Assembly: GCA_005879255.1 (NCBI GenBank)
Contig: VBKY01000053.1
Coordinates: forward strand, 1 to 26,045
Source of the DNA: Deltaproteobacteria bacterium
GTDB lineage: Bacteria; Desulfobacterota_B; Binatia; UBA9968
DNA: 26,045 bases
Direction of reading: 5' to 3'
The position numbers and the translations under genes are program-made. Numbering within the stretch: position 1 is the stretch's first letter; the number at the start of each line of letters is the position of its first letter. The notes under the pieces are model-generated. The model worked only from the letters and a program-made list of their open reading frames with translations, did not search any database and was not told where the DNA came from. This document shows, one piece after another, positions 7,323-16,509 of the stretch.

Positions 7323-8543
7323 TTGGCAAGATTTCAAACCTCGGGGGCCTTTCGCGCCCTCCGCTATCCTGACTATTTTTGGTTCTGGTCCAGTTATTTT
7401 GTTTCCAACGTCGGTTCGTGGATGCAGGGCATCGCGCAGGGGTGGCTGCTCTTCGAGTTGACTTCTTCACCGTTCTATCTTGGCCTCTTCAGCTCGCTGC
7501 GGATGGTGATGCTGCTAAGTTTTTTTATCCTCGGCGGCATCATGTCCGATCGGATCGATCGACGGAGGGTGATGCTTGCCATTCAATGGATCTCGGCTCT
7601 AACCGCTCTCGGTTTGGCGGTGCTGGTATCCACCGATTCGGTCCGCGTCTGGCATATCTTCGTGCTCGGCGCGATCACCTCGACGAGTTGGGCATTTGAA
7701 CAGCCTGTGCGCCAGGCGCTGCTCCCGCAATTGGTCAAACGCGAGGATCTGGTGAATGCGCTGGCATTGAACGCGGTGACGTGGAATGGCGCCGGGTTGC
7801 TGGGTCCAAGCCTGGTCGGCGTATTGGTTCCCTACATCGGCATCGATGGTTGTTTTTATGTCAACGTCGTCAGTTATCTGGCGGTGATCGGGGCGTTGCT
7901 GCGCATGCATGTGCCCGCTCTGAACCACGATCAGACCCGATCGAGCGTGATTCAAAGCCTGGCGGACGCCTTCGGTTACGTGCGGCGTGAAAAGATCATT
8001 GCGACTTTCCTTTCGGTTTCGGCGATTTTTAATATTTTCGGCCGATCCTACATTACGTTGCTGCCGGTGTTCGCTAAAGATGTTTTGCGCCTTGGCGCTT
8101 CGGGTTTCGGTTTTATCTCGGCTGGCCCAGGCCTCGGAACCATCATCGGATCTTTTACACTGGCAAGCCTGGGGCGAGTGGAAGCTAAACGAGGTCGCAT
8201 GGTGGTGATCCTGGTCCTTTTTTCGGCATGCTTATTCGCGTTTGCCGTGAGCGGCGATTCGCGACTGGCATTCGGCTTGTTGGTCGTGGTCGGGGCCTTG
8301 AGCACGGTTTTCGAGACTCTGCTGAATACTTCGATTCAATTGCGCGTCGAAGAAGCTTTCCGTGGCCGCGTCTCCGGTTTCTACGGGTTGACGGGCGGTG
8401 GCTTGCGCGAGTTAGGCGGCATGCAGGCCGGCTTTGTTGCCGAGTGGACCGGCGCGCCTTTCGCCATAGCGGTGGGCGCGCTCGTCTTGGTGATCGTCGG
8501 CCAGCTGTTTCTGGGTTCGAGACTCAAGAATGTTACGGAGTAG
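7323..8543 (+). CDS. MFS transporter of the EntS/MFS_3 type
   Basis: A 406-residue inner-membrane exporter of the major facilitator superfamily with about 12 hydrophobic segments. The opening FRALRYPDYFWFW with VSNVGSWMQ (28-35) is typical of the MFS_3 subgroup that includes the enterobactin exporter EntS. The loop motif A appears as GGIMSDRIDRRRVM (71-84). The TTG start is the first possible one after an in-frame stop at 7317-7319 and agrees with family N-termini, although gaagg directly abuts it, leaving poor spacing. The cargo is unknown. The following binding-protein gene starts 35 bases after the stop, so the two are probably co-transcribed even though their families are not known to work together. 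Confidence 0.88.
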   Translation: MARFQTSGAFRALRYPDYFWFWSSYFVSNVGSWMQGIAQGWLLFELTSSPFYLGLFSSLRMVMLLSFFILGGIMSDRIDRRRVMLAIQWISALTALGLAVLVSTDSVRVWHIFVLGAITSTSWAFEQPVRQALLPQLVKREDLVNALALNAVTWNGAGLLGPSLVGVLVPYIGIDGCFYVNVVSYLAVIGALLRMHVPALNHDQTRSSVIQSLADAFGYVRREKIIATFLSVSAIFNIFGRSYITLLPVFAKDVLRLGASGFGFISAGPGLGTIIGSFTLASLGRVEAKRGRMVVILVLFSACLFAFAVSGDSRLAFGLLVVVGALSTVFETLLNTSIQLRVEEAFRGRVSGFYGLTGGGLRELGGMQAGFVAEWTGAPFAIAVGALVLVIVGQLFLGSRLKNVTE

Positions 8544-8578
8544 CGGAGTGTGATATCGATCGGCCGAGGTAAGCGGAG

Positions 8579-9571
8579 ATGAAATGGATACTCTTTCGGA
8601 TCGGCGTCGTTTTGTGGGTTTGTTCAGTCGCTCTCCCACTTCATGCGCAAAAGCTCGAGCGTGCGGTCCTGGCCTTCGGCTCGACGGGTCCGAACCTGAC
8701 ACCGTTTTGGGTAGCGCGCGAAGCCGGGCTGTATCGCCAGTATGGACTCGATGTCGACGTCGTGTTTTTTCGCGGCAGCACCATCGCGATCAACGCGCTG
8801 GCCACCAGGGATGCTCACTTTGGCGCATTCGGGGCAAGCTCATCAGTGCTCGCCAAGCTCGGTGGCATGGATACCGTGCTGATCGCTACAGCGACGCCCG
8901 GTTTGTTGTTTTATCTTGTCACCAAAAAGGAGATCAAGAACGCTGGCGATCTGAAAGGAAAGAGAATCGGCGCCAGCCGACCCGGCACGGATTCGGATCT
9001 CGCAGCCCGGATTGCGGTTCAGAAACTAGGACTCAGCGAGAAGGACGTCAGCATCATCAGCATGGGCAGCGACACCGAACGGTTGTCCGCGATGACCCAG
9101 GGAGTCGCCGAAGCAACTGTGGTGACCATCGGGGGTTACGTCGCGGCGCAGAAACTGGGTTTCCACTCTTTGATAGATCTATCCCAAGCCAACGTTCCCT
9201 ATGAGGCGGCGTCGATGATCACCACGCGCACGCTGATCAAAGAGAATTCCGACATGGTCGGCAAATTTGTCAAAGGCTTTGTTGCGGCGATTCAGTACGA
9301 GCAAATGCACCGGGATTTCACGTTGAAAGTCCTCAGCAAATACATGCGCACGGCGGACCCGGAGATCCTCAACGCGAGTTACGATTATTACGTCGGACGC
9401 GTCATCCCGCGCACGCCTTACGTCAGCGAAAAAGGCTTGCAGGCGGTGATCGATTTCATTCGCCAGCGTAACCCCCAGACGCCGAACGTCAAGGCTCAAG
9501 ACTTCATGGATAACCGCTTCATCAAAGAATTGGACGAGAGCGGGTTCATCAAGGCGCTGTACGCGAACTAA
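8579..9571 (+). CDS. ABC transporter substrate-binding protein, NMT1/THI5-like
   Basis: A 330-residue periplasmic binding protein of the NMT1/THI5/SsuA type. The signal peptide spans 1-23 (hydrophobic core, ALPLHA cleavage site). The mature part opens with the family pattern of a beta strand, then TPFWVAREAGLYRQYGLDVD (about 41-60), and later DLKGKRIGASRPGTDSD. These proteins bind small organic molecules such as pyrimidines, sulfonates or nitrile-type compounds and hand them to an ABC permease. No ATPase or permease of this type is nearby, so it is an orphan binding protein. Upstream gagg lies about 10 bases before the ATG. It resembles the protein encoded at 13144 in its layout and in its C-terminal SGF/SGY-IxxLYA ending, so the two are probably paralogues. 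Confidence 0.85.
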   Translation: MKWILFRIGVVLWVCSVALPLHAQKLERAVLAFGSTGPNLTPFWVAREAGLYRQYGLDVDVVFFRGSTIAINALATRDAHFGAFGASSSVLAKLGGMDTVLIATATPGLLFYLVTKKEIKNAGDLKGKRIGASRPGTDSDLAARIAVQKLGLSEKDVSIISMGSDTERLSAMTQGVAEATVVTIGGYVAAQKLGFHSLIDLSQANVPYEAASMITTRTLIKENSDMVGKFVKGFVAAIQYEQMHRDFTLKVLSKYMRTADPEILNASYDYYVGRVIPRTPYVSEKGLQAVIDFIRQRNPQTPNVKAQDFMDNRFIKELDESGFIKALYAN

Positions 9572-9582
9572 GTTTTACAGCA

Positions 9583-11043
9583 CTATTGCTGGCTGTTGCG
9601 GATGAGCTGCGCGTAGAAGCGCACGCAGCGTTCGTAATCTTTGATTGAAATCCTCTCATCGATGCCGTGATAACGTTTGGCATCTTCCGGCCCGAGCGTG
9701 ATCGGTAGAAAGCGATAAACGTTCTTCGTTAAGGCCGAATAGTGTCTCGAATCGGTTGCGGCGACCAGTAGCGCAGGCGCGACGATCGCTTCGGGAGCGG
9801 TTTGTCGGATCGTCTGATGGAGCAAGGTGAAGCTCGGCGATTCGATATCCGATACGCTTGAAGGTTCCATGCGGACCGGCAGGGGAGTTAATTGCACCTT
9901 CGGATCATCGATCGCTTTGCGCACGTGCTCGATGGCGCCGGCGATGGTTTCGCCGGGCAATATCCGCACATTGAGCACCGCGGCAGCTCTAGTTGGCAAA
10001 ACGTTCTCCTGGACGCCCGCGTGGATAATCGTTGGCGCGACCGTGGTGCGGATGGTTGCGTTGGTGAGCGGCGACGCCGCCAATTGTCTTCTAACGAGAG
10101 GATCGAAGAGCCAGAGGTTGGCCAGTACCAATCGTTTTGACCAAGCCATCTCCGGTCCAATGAATTCGAGCATCCGGCGCGTAGAACCATCGAGCCGGGG
10201 AGAAAAGGGCGAGGCGTTCAGTTTGTGCAGCGCGCGGCTCATGACCCCGATTGCCGTGTCGACGGGCGGCATGGAACTATGACCTCCAGGAGTTTCTATC
10301 GTTAAGCGCAAAGTCAAATAGCCTTTTTCGGCAATCCCGATCAGCGCGACTGGCGACGAGAGGCCGGAAATAATTCCGTCTAGGATATTGAGGCCCTCGT
10401 CGAGCACGAATTCCAATTGGACTCCGCGGGAGCGGAGCGCCGCCGCGATGTTCGCGGCGCCGTTATTTCCGCCGACTTCTTCGTCATGTCCAAAGGTGAA
10501 ATAAAAGGTCCGTTGAGGCTCAAATCCGCTCGCTAGCAAATCTTCGGCGGCTTCGAGAATCGCCAAGACACTGCCTTTGTCATCCATCGTGCCGCGACCC
10601 CAAATGTATCCGTCGGCCACCTGCCCCGAAAAGGGTTGGTGACGCCACGACGATTCGGTTGCTGGGTCCACTGGTACCACATCCATGTGGGCCATCAGTA
10701 ATACCGGTTTCAGCCGTTCGTCTTTGCCTTTCCAACTGTAGAGCAGACTATGCCCACCGATTGTTTCTTTCGATAGGAATTTGTGCACTCGTGGAAAAGA
10801 TTTGGTGAGGAAGGTATGAAAACGTTGGAACTCGCGGCTACCTGAATCCGTGGTCACTTGATTCGTGATCGTCCGATATCGAATCGCCTCTGAGAGTCGC
10901 TGCAACATGGCGTCGCGATCCAGTCTGGTTTCCTGGGCTGGAGGAGTATTAAGGTGATGGGAGGTAAAGCTGAGTGTTCGGACGGCAATGACACCAAGAA
11001 AAATGCAAAAAACTCCCAGAAGGGCCAAAGAAGCCTTTTTCAT
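9583..11043 (-). CDS. membrane-anchored M20 family metallopeptidase (PM20D1/carboxypeptidase S-like)
   Basis: A 486-residue di-zinc peptidase of family M20. Residues 5-24 form an N-terminal signal anchor, so the enzyme should face the periplasm. Metal and catalytic residues are visible in MAHMDVVPVD (H119, D121), GRGTMDDKG (bridging aspartate at 154-155), HDEEVGG (E188-E189), VLDEG (near 214) and the C-terminal RYHGIDE histidine. The lid/dimerisation domain with GGHSSMPP follows the first catalytic part. Closest well-known relatives are yeast carboxypeptidase S and mammalian PM20D1, which hydrolyse or form N-acyl amino acids. The frame extends to 11229, but the extra 62 codons are antisense to the bicupin gene and lie before the hydrophobic anchor, so I start at 11043. 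It converges on the binding-protein gene with an 11-base gap. Confidence 0.9.
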   Translation of the reverse strand: MKKASLALLGVFCIFLGVIAVRTLSFTSHHLNTPPAQETRLDRDAMLQRLSEAIRYRTITNQVTTDSGSREFQRFHTFLTKSFPRVHKFLSKETIGGHSLLYSWKGKDERLKPVLLMAHMDVVPVDPATESSWRHQPFSGQVADGYIWGRGTMDDKGSVLAILEAAEDLLASGFEPQRTFYFTFGHDEEVGGNNGAANIAAALRSRGVQLEFVLDEGLNILDGIISGLSSPVALIGIAEKGYLTLRLTIETPGGHSSMPPVDTAIGVMSRALHKLNASPFSPRLDGSTRRMLEFIGPEMAWSKRLVLANLWLFDPLVRRQLAASPLTNATIRTTVAPTIIHAGVQENVLPTRAAAVLNVRILPGETIAGAIEHVRKAIDDPKVQLTPLPVRMEPSSVSDIESPSFTLLHQTIRQTAPEAIVAPALLVAATDSRHYSALTKNVYRFLPITLGPEDAKRYHGIDERISIKDYERCVRFYAQLIRNSQQ

Positions 11044-11125
11044 CGTCGCCGACCGAATCGAATCAGAGTGGTAGCAAGTACATCGCGTAACTGCAAATTG
11101 GACAGGCGATCGGGTAGGAGTTGAT

Positions 11126-11154
11126 TTGACAAGATTGAGTCCGTCCGATAGTTT
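11126..11154 (+). promoter_or_regulatory. candidate sigma-70 promoter for the bicupin gene
   Basis: TTGACA at 11126-11131 is a perfect -35 hexamer. Seventeen bases later TAGTTT (11149-11154) is a weak -10. The bicupin ATG follows 38 bases downstream, leaving room for a short leader with its Shine-Dalgarno. No other strong promoter match was seen in this divergent gap (11044-11192). Confidence 0.4.
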
Positions 11155-11192
11155 TTCGGCAACGAAATCGATTTCAAAAGCTTGGAGGCACA

Positions 11193-12128
11193 ATGAGCGA
11201 TTTTTATACCGCGTGGTTAGAACGGTCAAAAAGCAATCAAAAGATAGTCGACGAAGCGCCGCGAGTGGCGCGCGGAAAAGATCTTAAATGGGTGCGCACG
11301 CCGCAGGATTACAAGGCCGCCTTGATGATCGCGCCTGAAACGGGTTTTCCCACCGGAGGTAGCTGTCTCATGCGAGCCGAAATCCCCGTCGGTTGGCGTA
11401 CAGGAAAGCATTCGCACGGCGAGGAGGCCATCTACGTAGAAAGCGGCGAAGGGTTCATGATTCTCGACGACAAACGCTACGATTTTTTCCCCGGCACGAT
11501 TTTTCATATTCCCTATCGCTCGACGCATCAGCTGTTCAATTCCGGCAAAGCGCCGGTCGGTTACCTGTCCGGGTTGGCCTGGCATCTTGAAGCCGACGTT
11601 TACATGGGCAAGATCGAGCAGCTCGAAGAATGCGGAGAAAACGACGCTAAAGTATTGGCGGCGTTGCCAAAAGAGGAATCGCAGAACTGGCCCGAGGATG
11701 GACGTCGCATTTCGATGCATCAGAACCAGCAGGAAAAATCCGATGAATCGAAGCACGGCGCAACTTATTTTCTCATGGGTCGCAGCGGCAAACAGAATGG
11801 CTTCAAGGCAACCGGCGTGGCGATCAGTTCGATCTTCGTCGATCTAGCGCATACCAAGAGCCACAGCCACGCCCATCCGGAAGCGTATCTCTACGCGCTC
11901 GAAGGCGACGGCTATTCAGAGATCGGCGGCAAACGCTACGACTGGAATCAAGGCGACGCCGTGCACGTGCCTCCGGGGATGCTGCACCACCAGCACTTCA
12001 ATCCCTACGATCGGGACATGAAAGAACTCCGCTTCGAGTTCGGTGTGCGCTACTGGTTCGTCGATCAGTGGAAAGGCTATGTCACAGTCGACAAGCACCT
12101 GAAGGCGACGACGCATATGGTCGATTAA
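11193..12128 (+). CDS. two-domain cupin (bicupin) protein
   Basis: A 311-residue protein with two cupin beta-barrels. The first holds HSHGEEAIYVESGEG (H73, H75, E78, with H112 as likely fourth ligand). The second holds SHSHAHPEAYLYALEGDG (H224, H226, E230 and histidines at 265-268). Both metal sites look intact, a pattern seen in gentisate-type dioxygenases and other metal-dependent bicupins, but overall sequence does not let me assign a reaction. It has no signal peptide. A near-ideal Shine-Dalgarno, ggagg, lies 5 bases before the ATG. A candidate promoter precedes it and an intrinsic terminator follows, so it is probably a single-gene transcript. It is divergent from the M20 peptidase gene. 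Confidence 0.85.
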   Translation: MSDFYTAWLERSKSNQKIVDEAPRVARGKDLKWVRTPQDYKAALMIAPETGFPTGGSCLMRAEIPVGWRTGKHSHGEEAIYVESGEGFMILDDKRYDFFPGTIFHIPYRSTHQLFNSGKAPVGYLSGLAWHLEADVYMGKIEQLEECGENDAKVLAALPKEESQNWPEDGRRISMHQNQQEKSDESKHGATYFLMGRSGKQNGFKATGVAISSIFVDLAHTKSHSHAHPEAYLYALEGDGYSEIGGKRYDWNQGDAVHVPPGMLHHQHFNPYDRDMKELRFEFGVRYWFVDQWKGYVTVDKHLKATTHMVD

Positions 12129-12152
12129 CCATTTTGGCGCTATTTGGGTAAG

Positions 12153-12188
12153 AAAAGCGAGCTAACCGATGATTGCCTCGCTTTTTTT
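12153..12188 (+). terminator. intrinsic terminator after the bicupin gene
   Basis: AAAAGCGAG (12153-12161) pairs with CTCGCTTTT (12177-12185) around a 15-base loop, and the 3' arm runs into a stretch of seven T (12182-12188). It lies 24 bases after the bicupin stop, as expected for a Rho-independent terminator. Confidence 0.8.
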
Positions 12189-12319
12189 GATTCTGGCGCG
12201 TATCTCATATTTTGTTTGATCCGCCGGCCAAATTTTTGATGGAGGAACAGGCAACCGCGCGGGGAAATTCTCCAAGCATTTCTTGCAACCCGGATGGATA
12301 TCTTTTATAGATTCACCTG

Positions 12320-12589
12320 ATGGCGGACGTGCGCAGCATAAGAAACGGCGAATCGAAAATGATGCTCGGCTTCATCGTGCGCCGGTGCGCGGCCGATATC
12401 GGCCACACGCCTACAGCGGTTGAGTTTGCCAAGTGGGCCAACGGGCAATATCAGAGCGGCAAGCGCTTTTGCCTGTTCGGCAAGGAGATCTCACCGACGG
12501 TCGCCAAAATCATGTTCAGTCAGCCGGGTCGATTAGTTAGTGTCAGCCCGGAAGGCTTGGCAAGAATCTCGAAGCCCAACGGTCGCTAA
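12320..12589 (+). CDS. small hypothetical protein
   Basis: An 89-residue open frame with balanced composition and no signal peptide or membrane segment. It reads as a compact mixed alpha/beta domain with a central GHTPTAVEFAKWANG segment (28-42) that could be a helix-turn-helix-like fold. I do not recognise the family. No clear Shine-Dalgarno precedes the ATG; a second ATG pair at 12359-12364 is an alternative start. It lies between the bicupin terminator and the convergent YkvA gene, whose stop is 16 bases away. The codon pattern (G/C-rich third positions) supports coding, but it could be species-restricted or spurious. Confidence 0.5.
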   Translation: MADVRSIRNGESKMMLGFIVRRCAADIGHTPTAVEFAKWANGQYQSGKRFCLFGKEISPTVAKIMFSQPGRLVSVSPEGLARISKPNGR

Positions 12590-12605
12590 ATCAAATTTTC
12601 ACTTA

Positions 12606-13106
12606 TCATTCTAATAGCCCAATCGCCGCGTCTGATTTTTCGTTGCCGAGAAAAAATCGGATCACAAAGAATCCCAGCAGCAACAGGGTAACTAACCATA
12701 GTAGAAAAATCACCGCACCTGCCCACCAATTGCGCGGCAACTTATCCCTCGTCGCCGCCGCTTTCACCCGACATTCTGTCAGAACGTCCGGCGGTATCAT
12801 TCTAAGAGCAAGGTAAATTCCGATGGGAAGTAGCAGCAGATCATCGAGATAACCAATAATTGGAATTGGGTCTGGAATCAGATCGATTGGGCTCAGCGCG
12901 TACGCGACGATGCATACGACAAAGACTTTGGCATACCACGGCGTACGCGGATCGCGGGCAGCGAGATAAAGAGCGAAGACTTCCCGCTTCAGTGCGGCGG
13001 CTTTTGCTTTTAACCTGTCAAATCTCACGCGATTATTCTCGCGGGGAGGCCGAGATTCGTCGTTGCTCCGTTGGATTTGTCTTGTTATGCTTTGCCACAC
13101 TAGCAT
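12606..13106 (-). CDS. YkvA family (DUF1232) membrane protein
   Basis: A 166-residue protein with a DUF1232 domain, recognised by WYAKVFVVCIVAYALSPIDL followed by IPDPIPIIGYLDD, the invariant SPIDLIPD-type core of YkvA proteins. A second strongly hydrophobic helix lies near the C-terminus (the WWAGAVIFLLWL region). The function of the family is unknown. The frame is open to 13250, but the codons before 13106 are antisense to the start of the divergent binding-protein gene and look non-coding. The ATG at 13106 has cggga about 5 bases upstream. Only 37 bases separate the two divergent starts. Confidence 0.75.
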   Translation of the reverse strand: MLVWQSITRQIQRSNDESRPPRENNRVRFDRLKAKAAALKREVFALYLAARDPRTPWYAKVFVVCIVAYALSPIDLIPDPIPIIGYLDDLLLLPIGIYLALRMIPPDVLTECRVKAAATRDKLPRNWWAGAVIFLLWLVTLLLLGFFVIRFFLGNEKSDAAIGLLE

Positions 13107-13143
13107 GAATTCCCGCCAGGTTTGCATCGCTGGAGGCTTCACC

Positions 13144-14154
13144 GTGAAGTTCAATTGGGGTTTTCTGGAGATGTTCTCTTTTGGTTTTCTCCTTTTATTC
13201 GCCACGGAAGCGGCAGCCCAAGGGAAAGCGGAAAAGGATAAGATTCGCATCGGCTATGCGGCGCGTGCGGTAACTCACTCTCTTCCGTTCTTGGCGCAGG
13301 AAGCCGGGTTTTTCCGCGACGAAGGACTGCAAGTGGAAGTAGTTCGTACCTCCGGTGCGGTATCACCGATGGCGCTGCTTTCGGGCGATACGGATTTCGC
13401 GACGATGTCCGCGTTTCTTATGATTCCAGTCGCGGCGCGGACGCCGGACGTCGTCATGCTAGGCGGGTTGACGCGTTACGCCAGTATGACACTGGTGAGT
13501 CATCCGGAAATCCGCAGCGCCAAAGACTTGATTGGCGGGGTCATCGGTCTGCAAAGGCCGGGGGACGCATACGAGAAGAACGCGAGGTCAGCGCTGCAGC
13601 ACCTCAGGTTGAATCCCGATAAAGACGTCAAATTTCTTTACTTAGGAACCAACGATGCGATGTGGATTGCTCTGGAGGCGCGCAGGGTGACAGCGACCAT
13701 GCTATCGCCGCCGGCGACTCTATTTGCGCGCAAGACGGGCATGAATTTCTTAGTGAATCTTGCGGACCTCAAGATTGAGTATCAAGGCTCGACCTTTACC
13801 ACGCGGCGATCGGTGGTGAAGAGCTATCCCAATCTGGTCTATCGAACCATGCGCGCGATGGTTCGAGGGATTCATCACTTCAAGACCCGCCGCGAAGAGA
13901 CGTACCGGATTTTCGGTAAATTTCTCGGCACCAAGGATCGCGAGGCGTTAGAAGAGTCGTGGAACTACGGCGCTGATATTCCAGCCAAGCCTTACGCCGT
14001 CGATAGCGCTGTTCAAGCGGTGATTACTCATCTCTCCGAGGGCGATGCCAAATTCGCCAAATACAAGCCCGCAGATTTCATCGATTCCGGACCTTTGTCA
14101 GAAATCGACAAGAGCGGCTATATCGATAAGTTGTATGCGAGTCAGCGAAAATAA
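13144..14154 (+). CDS. ABC transporter substrate-binding protein, NMT1/THI5-like
   Basis: A 336-residue exported binding protein. The GTG start is chosen because ggagg (13132-13136) lies 7 bases upstream and because it places a clean signal peptide first (hydrophobic FSFGFLLLFA, cleavage near EAAA-Q at 25-26). The mature part opens with RIGYAARAVTHSLPFLAQEA and GFFRDEGLQVEVVR, the typical NMT1/SsuA start that binds a small organic ligand between two lobes. There is no cognate ATPase or permease beside it. It shares overall layout and the C-terminal SGYIDKLYA-type ending with the binding protein at 8579, pointing to a paralogous pair. The longer frame from 13063 overlaps the divergent YkvA gene and is not supported. 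Confidence 0.85.
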   Translation: MKFNWGFLEMFSFGFLLLFATEAAAQGKAEKDKIRIGYAARAVTHSLPFLAQEAGFFRDEGLQVEVVRTSGAVSPMALLSGDTDFATMSAFLMIPVAARTPDVVMLGGLTRYASMTLVSHPEIRSAKDLIGGVIGLQRPGDAYEKNARSALQHLRLNPDKDVKFLYLGTNDAMWIALEARRVTATMLSPPATLFARKTGMNFLVNLADLKIEYQGSTFTTRRSVVKSYPNLVYRTMRAMVRGIHHFKTRREETYRIFGKFLGTKDREALEESWNYGADIPAKPYAVDSAVQAVITHLSEGDAKFAKYKPADFIDSGPLSEIDKSGYIDKLYASQRK

Positions 14155-14204
14155 AAGTTTGGGCGTGTTAAAGCCGTACGTGCTGGACCGCCCCCTCACC
14201 CTTG

Positions 14205-14236
14205 CCCTCTCCCCCACGAAGACGTGGTGGAGAGGG
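14205..14236. repeat. REP-like hairpin between the binding-protein gene and uvrB
   Basis: CCCTCTCC-C-CCACG (14205-14218) pairs with CGTGG-T-GGAGAGGG (14223-14236), a 13-bp stem with one mismatch and the loop AAGA. It is preceded by ccccctcaccctt. This CCTCACCC...CCCTCTCC...GGAGAGGG composition is a widely dispersed extragenic palindrome in environmental bacteria. It could also stop transcription of the upstream gene or protect its 3' end, although no T-run follows. Confidence 0.65.
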
Positions 14237-14309
14237 GAAATTGCTGGCTGCTTTGATCCAACGCATGTTGAATCCCGGCCCGCCAGGCGAGCGCTTTGAG
14301 ACTATCGAG

Positions 14310-16349
14310 ATGATTCGTGATCGAGACACGGGACAGTTTCAGCTAGTCGCCGATTTTAATCCGCAAGGAGATCAGCCTCAGGCTATCGAAAAGTTGGTCA
14401 AGGGCCTGGAGGCGAGCCGACGGCATCAGGTTCTCCTCGGCGTGACCGGTTCGGGCAAGACGTTCACGATGGCGAACGTTATTGCCAAGGTCAACAAGCC
14501 TGCGCTCGTGATCGCGCCCAACAAGACGTTGGCCGCACAACTTTATAACGAGTTTCGCGATTTGTTTCCGGAAAATGCCGTTCGCTACTTCGTCAGTTAT
14601 TATGATTATTACCAACCGGAAGCTTACGTGCCGTCGACGGATACCTATATAGAAAAGGATGCGTCGATCAACGATGAGATCGACAAGCTGCGCCATTCGG
14701 CGACCAAAGCGCTGCTTGAACGGCGCGATACGCTCATCGTCGCCAGCGTGTCGTGCATTTACGGTCTCGGATCGCCGGAAGCCTATTTTGAAATGATGGT
14801 GTACCTCGAAGAGGGTACGATCATCAATCGCGACCAAATGCTGCGCAAGCTGGTGGATATCCAATATCAGCGCAGCGACTATGATTTTCATCGTGGCACT
14901 TTTCGCGTGCGCGGTGACATCGTCGAAGTGTTTCCCGCCTACGAGGACCGTTCGGCATTGCGGATCGAGTTCTTCGACGAAACCATCGAATCGATGAGCG
15001 AGATCGATCCGATCCGGGGAAAGATGCTTCGGCGGGTCGACAAGGCAACGATCTATCCGGCGAGTCATTACGTAACCGGCGAAGATCGCATGAAACAGGC
15101 GGTTCTCGGCATTCGACAGGAGCTCAGAGAGCGGCTCAAGGAGCTGCGCGACGAACGCAAACTGTTGGAAGCGCAGCGCCTTGAGCAAAGAACGCTGTAC
15201 GACTTGGAGCTTCTAGAGGAGATGGGGTTTTGTCCCGGCATTGAGAACTATTCACGACACTTGACCGGACGACAGCCCGGCGAGCCGCCGCCGACGCTCC
15301 TCAGTTATTTCCCGAGTGATTTTTTGCTTTTCATCGATGAGAGCCACGTCACGGTACCGCAGATCGGCGGCATGTATCGCGGTGACCGTTCACGCAAGCA
15401 AACTTTAGTCGAATATGGTTTTCGACTGCCCTCTGCGCTGGACAATCGGCCGCTCAATTTCGACGAGTTCGAAGCGATGTTGAACCAAACCATTTACGTG
15501 TCGGCGACGCCGGCGAACTACGAGTTGGGAAGGAGCGAAGGTAACGTTGTTGAGCAGTTGATTCGTCCGACGGGATTGATGGACCCAGCCGTTATCGTCC
15601 GGCCGGCGCGCAGCCAAGTGGATGATTTGCTGGACGAGATCCGCAAGCGAGTGGAGCGCGAGGAGCGAGTGCTGGTTACCACATTGACCAAGCGAATGGC
15701 CGAGGACTTGACGGAATATTACCAGGATTTGAACGTCAAAGTGCGCTACCTTCATTCCGATATCGAGACCATCGAACGAGTCGAGATCATTCGCCAATTG
15801 CGTATGGGACAATTCGATGTGCTGGTCGGCATCAACCTGCTGCGGGAAGGATTGGATTTGCCCGAGGTCTCGCTGGTGGCAATTCTCGACGCTGACAAGG
15901 AAGGTTTTCTACGCTCCGACAGGTCGCTGATTCAGACCATCGGCAGGGCGGCGCGCAACGTTTACGGCACCGTTATTCTTTACGCCGATGCAATGACCGA
16001 CTCGATGAAGCGGGCGATCGATGAAACCGAGCGGCGCCGCCGTTTGCAGGGGACATTTAATCGAAAGCATGGGATCACGCCGCAATCGATAATCAAATCC
16101 GTGGGTTCGCCGCTGGTGAAGATCTACGATGCGGACTACGTGGACATTCCCATGGCAGCTGAAAAATCGGCTAAGTACGGCGCGGCAGAGTTGCCACGGA
16201 TGATTCGCAAGCTACAAAAAGAAATGAAGGAAGCTGCCCAGCGACTGGAGTTTGAAACCGCGGCGGAGTTGCGTGATCGGATTCATGCACTGCAGGATCA
16301 AGAACTGGCGCTACGCGAACCGGCATCGAAAGACAGCGCCGATGCGTGA
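14310..16349 (+). CDS. uvrB: excinuclease ABC subunit B
   Basis: A 679-residue UvrB, the DNA-damage-verifying helicase-like subunit of nucleotide excision repair, which is loaded by UvrA and recruits UvrC. Visible features are Walker A GVTGSGKT (44-51), the beta-hairpin [10 protein letters not shown] (97-106), the Walker B segment FIDESH (about 340), helicase motif [11 protein letters not shown] (about 541), and a C-terminal UVR domain (about 636-670, [22 protein letters not shown]) that binds UvrC. Length matches the family. The frame is open from 14202, but the upstream codons read through the hairpin repeat, so I start at the ATG that gives the usual UvrB N-terminus before [11 protein letters not shown]. 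The Shine-Dalgarno is weak. uvrC and comEC follow in the same direction. Confidence 0.97.
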   Translation: MIRDRDTGQFQLVADFNPQGDQPQAIEKLVKGLEASRRHQVLLGVTGSGKTFTMANVIAKVNKPALVIAPNKTLAAQLYNEFRDLFPENAVRYFVSYYDYYQPEAYVPSTDTYIEKDASINDEIDKLRHSATKALLERRDTLIVASVSCIYGLGSPEAYFEMMVYLEEGTIINRDQMLRKLVDIQYQRSDYDFHRGTFRVRGDIVEVFPAYEDRSALRIEFFDETIESMSEIDPIRGKMLRRVDKATIYPASHYVTGEDRMKQAVLGIRQELRERLKELRDERKLLEAQRLEQRTLYDLELLEEMGFCPGIENYSRHLTGRQPGEPPPTLLSYFPSDFLLFIDESHVTVPQIGGMYRGDRSRKQTLVEYGFRLPSALDNRPLNFDEFEAMLNQTIYVSATPANYELGRSEGNVVEQLIRPTGLMDPAVIVRPARSQVDDLLDEIRKRVEREERVLVTTLTKRMAEDLTEYYQDLNVKVRYLHSDIETIERVEIIRQLRMGQFDVLVGINLLREGLDLPEVSLVAILDADKEGFLRSDRSLIQTIGRAARNVYGTVILYADAMTDSMKRAIDETERRRRLQGTFNRKHGITPQSIIKSVGSPLVKIYDADYVDIPMAAEKSAKYGAAELPRMIRKLQKEMKEAAQRLEFETAAELRDRIHALQDQELALREPASKDSADA

Positions 16350-16509
16350 GCAGTGATATTCGAGTCGGTTGCGGTATCGCACCTGACTCACCGGCCAAGA
16401 GTTTCCAGCGAAAAGTTCTGTGTTACGCTCGCTTGGCTGCAAGATGTCTTAGTCTGTACGCGCATGATGCGCGGGCCGACGCAATCGCGACGTTTTGCCG
16501 TCGACCGTG

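Noticed and set aside
11044..11229. N-terminal extension of the M20 peptidase
   Set aside because: It precedes a clean signal anchor and overlaps the start of the bicupin gene, which has an ideal ribosome binding site.
14202..14309. Upstream start for uvrB
   Set aside because: These codons translate a palindromic repeat and are unlike UvrB N-termini.
14343..15188. 281-codon antisense frame inside uvrB
   Set aside because: A long shadow of a conserved gene, with no recognisable domain and no ribosome binding site seen.
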